A DNA stretch of 9,772 nucleotides. Origin: Candidatus Saccharimonadia bacterium (lineage in GTDB: Bacteria > Patescibacteriota > Saccharimonadia > Saccharimonadales > Saccharimonadaceae). Below, piece by piece: positions 5,635 through 9,772 of the stretch. Location: assembly GCA_023257055.1 (NCBI GenBank), contig JALRDG010000062.1, positions 1 to 9,772 of the forward strand, in the 5' to 3' direction. The position numbers and the translations under genes were made by a program. The notes beneath the pieces are model-generated. The model ran no database searches. It saw nothing but the letters and a program-made list of their open reading frames with translations, and was not told the DNA's origin. Each line of letters starts with the position of its first letter. Positions within the stretch are counted from its first letter, which is position 1.

Positions 5635-6516
5635 TTACAGTTGTGCAATAAATGCTCGTCCAATAGCCTGCTGTCCTTCTACGGTTGGGTGTAGCGGCGA
5701 GAACGATGCCAAGCTTTGAACCCATGGATCATCAGAACAAAGCTCGTGCCCCGAAAAGTCTATCGGTACATATTCTGCAAACGTAAACTTCGCGGCCGTT
5801 TCTTGTATTGCACGATTTAATTCGACATGCTGGGTATGTAACCAGGCCACCTCGCCGGCAGTAAACCGCTCGCCAGAAACACAATTTACCTCTTGAGAAA
5901 ATGGTGCATAATAGCCACTCACCATCACCCGTGGCGTAGCGCCTTCGCTTCGCGACCGAATTTGATGCAGCGCATATGCAAGCTCCAAACGAATATCAGT
6001 ACGCAGTACTTTCATCGCGTAATCGTCTACGGTCGACCCGCATTCGGTAATATAGCAGGCCTGAATCGTTTCAGCCCAACGAGCATCATTAGCGCCCGCT
6101 GTCAGCGTGATAAGATCTGGGGTGCCCGTAAAGAATGCTCGATCAAGCTGAGGGAATAACTGCGTATCTTTACGGACCTGCGAGTCATATATACCCTCAT
6201 CGATCTTTGCCCCTGTGCAAGCATAATGTTCGACATTGGTTCTTAGCGCTTCCGCTACGACGTACGGATAAGAACGGCTAGAGCGCCCGCACAAGCCATC
6301 GTTATCATTATTGGCGGTCGCCAGACCTGCCCCGGCAGCTACCGAATCACCAAGTGCAACGTAGCGCTGCGGCGGAGGCGACGAAACAGTTCCGTTTGCC
6401 GGCCCACCCGCAAATACGACAGCAGGCACGAAAATACCAACCGCCAGTGCGCCAACTATAAGAAACCGCAAGGAAGCAAACCGACGAATACTATTCGCGA
6501 TCCTTGTCATTCTCAT
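5635..6516 (-). CDS. Secreted SGNH/GDSL hydrolase, SEST-like
   Basis: A 293-residue exported esterase or lipase. A signal segment spans about 18-36 with a likely cleavage at VFA-GG. SGNH blocks: GDSVAAG (56-62, nucleophile S58), G102 (ACTGA), GAND (141-144, N143) and LHPT (H276). The spacing CGRSSRSYP...ACTGA and the six paired Cys (C76/C100, C154/C159 and one C-terminal pair) resemble the SEST-like branch. The usual Asp three residues before the catalytic His is Ser (S273), consistent with a Ser-His dyad. Substrate is unknown; ester or acetyl groups on polysaccharide or lipid are possible. Start: ATG 6516 has GGAGG exactly six bases upstream. The open frame extends to 6585, but that start has no role if the upstream acidic gene is real. 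The gene overlaps the acidic gene by 26 bases, so translation may be coupled. Confidence 0.85.
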   Translation of the reverse strand: MRMTRIANSIRRFASLRFLIVGALAVGIFVPAVVFAGGPANGTVSSPPPQRYVALGDSVAAGAGLATANNDNDGLCGRSSRSYPYVVAEALRTNVEHYACTGAKIDEGIYDSQVRKDTQLFPQLDRAFFTGTPDLITLTAGANDARWAETIQACYITECGSTVDDYAMKVLRTDIRLELAYALHQIRSRSEGATPRVMVSGYYAPFSQEVNCVSGERFTAGEVAWLHTQHVELNRAIQETAAKFTFAEYVPIDFSGHELCSDDPWVQSLASFSPLHPTVEGQQAIGRAFIAQL

Positions 6517-6751
6517 CAAGATCCTCCACATGCTCGCGCATATCTTCTTGATCATAGTCATTATTATTAGCCGCCGGAGCATCACCTTCTAGGCGGTCAA
6601 GTTCCTCTTTGAACTTTTCTGGCGGCACACCGAATCCTTCAGTCGGATCGTCAGTCTCCTCATCGATTATCGGATCGGTCTGATCCGCGCCGGTATCAAA
6701 ATCGTCCTGGTAGCCATGTTTCGGGGTGAAATCTTGTACGTCATCATTCAT
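6491..6751 (-). CDS. Highly acidic 86-residue protein, unknown
   Basis: Cytoplasmic by appearance, with no signal or membrane segment. 32 of 86 residues are Asp or Glu against seven Lys or Arg, so the net charge is near -25. The N-terminal half is Asp/Thr/Pro-rich and probably disordered. A short helical part (VPPEKFKEELDRLEG, about 42-56) is followed by an Asn/Asp-rich tail. No family is recognised. The start is very well supported: AGGAG with spacing ATATAC before ATG 6751. It begins 22 bases after the dehydrogenase stop and overlaps the esterase start, so it is the middle gene of a three-gene operon. DNA-mimic, chaperone-like or metal-binding roles can be imagined, but nothing in the sequence decides between them. 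Confidence 0.75.
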   Translation of the reverse strand: MNDDVQDFTPKHGYQDDFDTGADQTDPIIDEETDDPTEGFGVPPEKFKEELDRLEGDAPAANNNDYDQEDMREHVEDLDENDKDRE

Positions 6752-6773
6752 GTATATCTCCTTTTCTTCTTTC

Positions 6774-7958
6774 TTACGGATGGAACACTATTTTAAATGC
6801 ACCGTCATCCTTCTTCTGAAACAACTCATACGCCCTCGGCGCATCCGCCAGCGGCATACGGTGCGTCGCGAAATCATCGACACCGAGTGGATCATCATCT
6901 GTTAACAGCGGCAGGATAGTGTCTGTCCATCGACGGACGTTCGCCTGCCCCATCTTTACGGTAATTTGCTTGTCGAACAATGTATCCATCGGAATCGGAT
7001 CGGCTACACCAGCATACAACCCGACGATCGACAGCGTGCCACCACGACGAACTGTCTCGATCGCAGCTAAAAGCGCTGTTAGCCGGTCGACGCCAGCCGT
7101 CTGAAACACCTTCTCCGCCAAGGCATCTGGCAGCACTCCGGCGGCGTGCTGTATTAACTTCGTACCGCCAGCGCCATGCGCCTCCATGCCGACTGCGTCA
7201 ATTGCAGCATCGGCGCCACGGCCATTCGTCAAACTATGGACTACTTCCAATAAGTCATCCTCGTGCTTAGTGAGATCGATCGTATGTACGCCACGTGCTT
7301 TCGAGCGTGCCAATCGTTCCGGCACAACGTCGACGCCTATCACCGTCTCTGCACCGCGATGCCGTGCGATCCGTGCAGCCATCTCGCCAATTGGACCCAA
7401 GCCGAAGATGATTACACTACCACCAGCTGGAATGTGTGCATATTCGACCGCCTGCCATGCTGTCGGCAACACATCAGACAGATATAAGAAACGGTCATCC
7501 GCCGGTCCCTCGGGAACTTTTACGGCACCGTAGTCAGCATGAGGAACGCGCAAATATTCTGCCTGTCCACCTGGGACTTCACCATACAACTTGGTATATC
7601 CAAACATCATAGCGCCACGATTTTGACTCTTCACCTGGGTCGTTTCACACTGGGATTGCATACCAATATCGCAAGTAAAACAACTGCCGCAGGCAATGTT
7701 AAATGGAATAACCACCCGATCGCCCACCTGTAAATTTTTTACGTCGCTACCAACCGCCTGCACGATTCCCATTGGCTCGTGCCCGAGCACGTTACCTTGG
7801 TTCATAAACGGGGTCATCACTTCATACAAATGGAGATCGGAACCGCACAGCCCAGACGATGTCACTTTAATAATCGCATCGGTCGGTTGTTCGATAACCG
7901 GATCAGGAACATCGGTTACTTCTACCGATCGCTTTGCTTGCCATGTCACTGCTTTCAT
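6774..7958 (-). CDS. Zinc-dependent alcohol dehydrogenase (MDR family, formaldehyde-dehydrogenase-like)
   Basis: A 394-residue cytoplasmic NAD(P)-dependent oxidoreductase. Catalytic zinc ligands: C38 (GLCGSDLH) and H60-E61 (GHE). Structural zinc lobe: C90, C93, C96 and C104 (CGSCFTC then QSQC). Rossmann fold: FGLGPIGEMAA with G186, G188 and G191, and D210 at the end of the second strand, which favours NAD over NADP. The long insert after the structural zinc (about 105-130) and the overall length resemble the glutathione-independent formaldehyde dehydrogenase-like branch; the true substrate is unknown. Start: ATG 7958 has AGGAGG six bases upstream. A longer frame from a TTG at 7979 would place that ribosome site inside the gene. 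It leads the operon with the acidic protein and the SGNH esterase. Confidence 0.9.
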   Translation of the reverse strand: MKAVTWQAKRSVEVTDVPDPVIEQPTDAIIKVTSSGLCGSDLHLYEVMTPFMNQGNVLGHEPMGIVQAVGSDVKNLQVGDRVVIPFNIACGSCFTCDIGMQSQCETTQVKSQNRGAMMFGYTKLYGEVPGGQAEYLRVPHADYGAVKVPEGPADDRFLYLSDVLPTAWQAVEYAHIPAGGSVIIFGLGPIGEMAARIARHRGAETVIGVDVVPERLARSKARGVHTIDLTKHEDDLLEVVHSLTNGRGADAAIDAVGMEAHGAGGTKLIQHAAGVLPDALAEKVFQTAGVDRLTALLAAIETVRRGGTLSIVGLYAGVADPIPMDTLFDKQITVKMGQANVRRWTDTILPLLTDDDPLGVDDFATHRMPLADAPRAYELFQKKDDGAFKIVFHP

Positions 7959-7988
7959 ATAGAACCTCCTGTAATGCAACTACGTCCT

Positions 7989-8021
7989 ATTGTAAAAACA
8001 CATGAACATGAAAGATGTAAG
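7989..8021 (-). promoter_or_regulatory. Probable promoter of the dehydrogenase operon
   Basis: On the minus strand TACAAT (7989-7994, five of six consensus) gives a start near 7982, about 24 bases before the start codon. No good -35 occurs at 16-18 bases. CTTACATC (8014-8021) lies 19 bases upstream of the -10, as it does for the SPW gene, and the gap contains the direct repeat TTCATG-TTCATG (8000-8011). A terminator at 8031-8054 separates it from the unit upstream, so a promoter is needed here. Confidence 0.45.
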
Positions 8022-8030
8022 CAAATTCAC

Positions 8031-8054
8031 AAAAAGACCGCCCGTACGGGCGGT
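8031..8054 (-). terminator. Intrinsic terminator after the coiled-coil gene
   Basis: A perfect palindrome ACCGCCCGTACGGGCGGT (8037-8054) folds into a seven-base-pair GC-rich stem with a GTAC loop. On the minus strand it is followed by C and five T. It starts three bases after the TAG stop of the 8058-8375 gene. Confidence 0.9.
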
Positions 8055-8057
8055 TAC

Positions 8058-8375
8058 CTACGAGGTTAATGCAAGCTTGCGATCAACAAGTGCCCGATGC
8101 TCCGTTTCGTTCTGTCTTATTTGCGCATCAATACTTTGAATCTCTGCTTCTATCTGCTGCTTCTGCGCTTCTAGCGACTGCCGCTCACTTTCGAGTGCGT
8201 CAATTTTTGATTGCACATGACGAGCTGCTGCAAATTCTACGCCAGCCCGGGCTTCGTTATCTCCGAGGTTTGACTGGGCGTCACGTTCATGACGATCTTT
8301 TTCGCCACCGAGTGAGGAAAGTTCCGACTCAACTCGCGAAAGCTGATTTTGTACCATCGGTAAACTCAATTGCAT
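8058..8375 (-). CDS. Coiled-coil protein of 105 residues, unknown
   Basis: Almost entirely helical: a heptad-like pattern of Leu, Ile and Val among Glu, Gln and Arg runs from about 8 to 100, with a Gly-containing break near 22-40. The C-terminal half (SKIDALESERQSLEAQKQQI onward) is a typical coiled coil. There is no signal or membrane segment. Function is unknown; it may multimerise or act as a scaffold. ATG 8375 has AAGGAGA upstream at a longish spacing of about 11 bases. It lies 50 bases after the 50-residue gene with no strong promoter between, and ends at the terminator at 8031-8054. Confidence 0.7.
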   Translation of the reverse strand: MQLSLPMVQNQLSRVESELSSLGGEKDRHERDAQSNLGDNEARAGVEFAAARHVQSKIDALESERQSLEAQKQQIEAEIQSIDAQIRQNETEHRALVDRKLALTS

Positions 8376-8425
8376 ACGTAATATATCTCCTTATACTACA
8401 AGCGTATCGCAAGTATACGTACGGG

Positions 8426-8578
8426 TCAGAGAGATATTTCACTGAGTTCGTCTATTCGTTCGAACCGTGTACTAAGGAATGACTGTAACTCGTTAGTTGT
8501 TCGTGGGCGTTCCCATGTTGCGGTTTGTATACGTGCAAGAAATTCTGCCAACTCTTTTTCGGCGTTGATGAAATGCAT
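8426..8578 (-). CDS. 50-residue protein, unknown
   Basis: A short protein, MHFINAEKELAEFLARIQTA and on to ELSEISL, with mixed charge and probably two short helices. It matches no family I know. ATG 8578 has AAAGGA eight bases upstream and lies about 30 bases after a predicted transcription start. The longer open frame to 8626 would begin upstream of the -10 box and is rejected. The stop codon is TGA, which if the gene is real argues against a code in which TGA means glycine. It is first in a unit with the coiled-coil gene and divergent from the 339-residue protein. Confidence 0.6.
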   Translation of the reverse strand: MHFINAEKELAEFLARIQTATWERPRTTNELQSFLSTRFERIDELSEISL

Positions 8579-8616
8579 TTTTTGCGTCCTTTTTATTTTT
8601 ATTGTGTTATAAATGT

Positions 8617-8645
8617 ATATTAGCATAAAAAATATAAAAAAGCAA
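8617..8645 (-). promoter_or_regulatory. Promoter of the small-protein/coiled-coil unit
   Basis: On the minus strand TTGCTT (8640-8645), a 17-base spacer of mainly A/T tracts, and TAATAT (8617-8622) with an extended TGC before it. It is almost back to back with the plus promoter at 8668-8676. Two A6 tracts nine bases apart (8627-8632 and 8636-8641) suggest curved DNA. Confidence 0.6.
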
Positions 8646-8667
8646 TAGCTTTTTGTTGTTTTGCTTA

Positions 8668-8676
8668 TGATAAAAT
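8668..8676 (+). promoter_or_regulatory. Extended -10 promoter of the 339-residue protein gene
   Basis: TGATAAAAT (8668-8676) is an extended -10 with no clear -35. Counting from the -10, transcription would begin at about 8682-8684, on or next to the ATG at 8684, so the message would be leaderless. Confidence 0.55.
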
Positions 8677-8683
8677 ATTGAAC

Positions 8684-9703
8684 ATGGGCATCACCGAATA
8701 TCTCAATGACGAGCGCATTAAAACCGACCGTGAAGGTTTTCGCGCACTTGCCATAGAAGCGTTACGCCGTTTCTCGCCAGATGATCGCGAAATGGCCGCT
8801 AGCCTTGAGACTGAACACGTAAAAACAAGTGACGTCTTAAAGGTCTGGGCAGAACAAATCGCACCAGTTTTTTCAGACCTTAACGAGAGACAATCAGATA
8901 CACGCTTTAAAAAATCTCTTATGCGTACAATCGGATTCTCTGAACACGAAGCCGAAACTGCCATTGCAAGCATGGTCGAACAACGCCGTCAGTCACTCAT
9001 TGATGAAGTACTTGGCAACCTGTATCACGGTGATCTGCACGATGTCACCTACCAGCAGGCCTATGCGGAAACATTTTTCCAGCAATCAGAAGCATCGATT
9101 GATAGCTTTATGCACCGCTACGGCGATTTTATTTCGGCAATCGATATCGCTGAAAAGCACCATATTGTTCTACTGGACGCACATAGTAGCTGGCTAGAGC
9201 GCCAGCGGGCAGCACTTGCCATCCACAAGGAACGTCAGCGCATCACCAGCGATGAAGATACTCGCCTAGAAGAGATCGAAGCCGAATTACAACACCTTAC
9301 TCGTGGTACCGACCGCCTGCTTGGGCAAATTGTTGAGAAGCAGTGGGATTTTGCCACCATTCTAGAGCTACAATCCAAATACGCCACCAAAATCCAGTCA
9401 CAAAAAAGTGCCGATAAGCGCAAGCCGTCGGTCCGTTACAGACTGTTCGAGCAAGTTACGGCGGATTTTCGTAGCGACGAGGCAAATCGTCTTACTCGAG
9501 GTAAAACGCACAGCGACGTACAGCAATACCGACAAGTATACGAAGAAATATCGAGTTTGTTGCTTGAAGTATTTGAACTTAAGGCAGTCGAACGCACCAG
9601 ACTTCTTAAGCATATCGAAGCATACAGTCGCCTCGTCCGCGAGCGAAGTCTTATCCTATCCGTCCAACGTGACCGCGAGCAGTTCTTGGCAGTACATGGA
9701 TAA
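8684..9703 (+). CDS. Helical 339-residue protein, unknown
   Basis: A soluble, strongly helical, charged protein with no signal or membrane segment. The middle (about 165-215) has a coiled-coil pattern around ERQRAALAIHKERQRI and EEIEAELQHL, and the C-terminus is a long helix rich in Leu, Glu and Arg. I do not recognise a family or catalytic motif. ATG 8684 is preferred over the in-frame TTG at 8678 because neither has a Shine-Dalgarno and the promoter at 8668-8676 would start RNA at or beside 8684. It is divergent from the small-protein/coiled-coil unit, which is also mainly helical; the two may share regulation through the AT-rich gap. No terminator with a T-run follows the stop. Confidence 0.75.
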   Translation: MGITEYLNDERIKTDREGFRALAIEALRRFSPDDREMAASLETEHVKTSDVLKVWAEQIAPVFSDLNERQSDTRFKKSLMRTIGFSEHEAETAIASMVEQRRQSLIDEVLGNLYHGDLHDVTYQQAYAETFFQQSEASIDSFMHRYGDFISAIDIAEKHHIVLLDAHSSWLERQRAALAIHKERQRITSDEDTRLEEIEAELQHLTRGTDRLLGQIVEKQWDFATILELQSKYATKIQSQKSADKRKPSVRYRLFEQVTADFRSDEANRLTRGKTHSDVQQYRQVYEEISSLLLEVFELKAVERTRLLKHIEAYSRLVRERSLILSVQRDREQFLAVHG

Positions 9704-9706
9704 TAT

Positions 9707-9723
9707 TGCTTAAGCAGCGCTAG
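9707..9723. repeat. Palindrome TGCTTAAGCA and short match to 251-266
   Basis: TGCTTAAGCA (9707-9716) is a perfect palindrome four bases after the stop of the 339-residue gene, followed by AGCGCT (9716-9721), a second palindrome. CTTAAGCAGCGCTAG (9709-9723) also resembles CTTAAGCAGAGGCTAG (251-266) with one gap and one mismatch. There is no T-run, so it is not a typical terminator. Confidence 0.3.
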
Positions 9724-9727
9724 TCGC

Positions 9728-9757
9728 TTTACCTTACCATAATACTTATGGTATAAC
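9728..9757 (+). promoter_or_regulatory. Promoter with overlapping dyad for a gene beyond the right edge
   Basis: TTTACC (9728-9733, four of six consensus), an 18-base spacer, and TATAAC (9752-9757) with a TGG extension. TACCATAA-TAC-TTATGGTA (9735-9753) is a perfect eight-base dyad filling the spacer and touching the -10, a position where a bound repressor would block RNA polymerase. AGGAAG at 9767-9772 looks like the ribosome site of a gene starting just outside the window. Confidence 0.6.
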
Positions 9758-9772
9758 TGTAAACACAGGAAG

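Noticed and set aside
6517..6585. Longer N-terminus for the SGNH esterase from 6585
   Set aside because: It would overlap the acidic gene by nearly 100 bases and bury the GGAGG that perfectly serves ATG 6516; the signal peptide is also complete from 6516.
8426..8428. Alternative genetic code with TGA as glycine, as in some Patescibacteria
   Set aside because: No in-frame TGA occurs inside any of the recognised genes, and TGA seems to serve as a stop here.
1..9772. Insertion sequence, prophage, CRISPR array, tRNA or rRNA
   Set aside because: No transposase, phage or Cas gene, no regularly spaced repeat array, and no cloverleaf or rRNA-like stretch was seen by eye on either strand.

Overview
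The window looks like a piece of a small, compact bacterial chromosome. Base composition is moderate and uneven: about 59% GC in the gene fragment at the left edge, low to mid 40s in the phosphotransferase, and mid 50s in the alcohol dehydrogenase. Promoters have clear sigma70-type -10 boxes, often of the extended TGnTATAAT kind. Ribosome binding sites are AGGAGG-like, leaders are short, and terminators sit directly against the next promoter. The reading frames are full length in the standard bacterial code with no in-frame TGA. The gene mix (SPW-repeat membrane protein, secreted lectin-glycosidase, SGNH esterase, several small unknown proteins) and composition would suit a Saccharibacteria (TM7)-like member of the Patescibacteria, but no ribosomal or other marker gene is present, so this is inference. 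I see no tRNA, rRNA, CRISPR array, transposase or integrase.

Layout from left to right. (1) A truncated GC-rich gene leaves the window to the left on the minus strand. A divergent promoter pair separates it from a plus-strand APH/choline-kinase-like phosphotransferase (377-1561). (2) A minus-strand two-helix membrane protein (1651-1911) follows. Upstream of it on the same strand lie a cytoplasmic six-hairpin glycosidase (2124-3683) and an SPW-repeat membrane protein (3792-4175). The membrane protein and the glycosidase are each followed by a near-identical 58-60 base element that can fold into a pseudoknot ending in a U-run; this is the most unusual structure in the window. (3) A plus-strand secreted protein (4322-5617) joins a three-repeat ricin-type lectin to a GH114-like glycosidase. 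(4) A minus-strand operon encodes a zinc alcohol dehydrogenase (6774-7958), a very acidic 86-residue protein (6491-6751) and a secreted SGNH esterase (5635-6516). The last two genes overlap. (5) A second minus-strand unit encodes a 50-residue protein (8426-8578) and a 105-residue coiled-coil protein (8058-8375), closed by a perfect hairpin terminator. (6) A plus-strand helical protein of unknown function (8684-9703) seems to be read from a leaderless transcript. The window ends in a promoter with a dyad across it, aimed at a gene that starts just beyond the right edge.

Functionally, two exported enzymes (lectin-GH114 and SGNH esterase) suggest work on extracellular polysaccharide and its ester groups. 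The cytoplasmic glycosidase and the dehydrogenase suggest intracellular sugar and aldehyde or alcohol metabolism. Nothing in the sequence ties these into one pathway. Several obvious upstream start codons lie inside or upstream of promoter elements, so the starts given here are shorter than the longest open frames.
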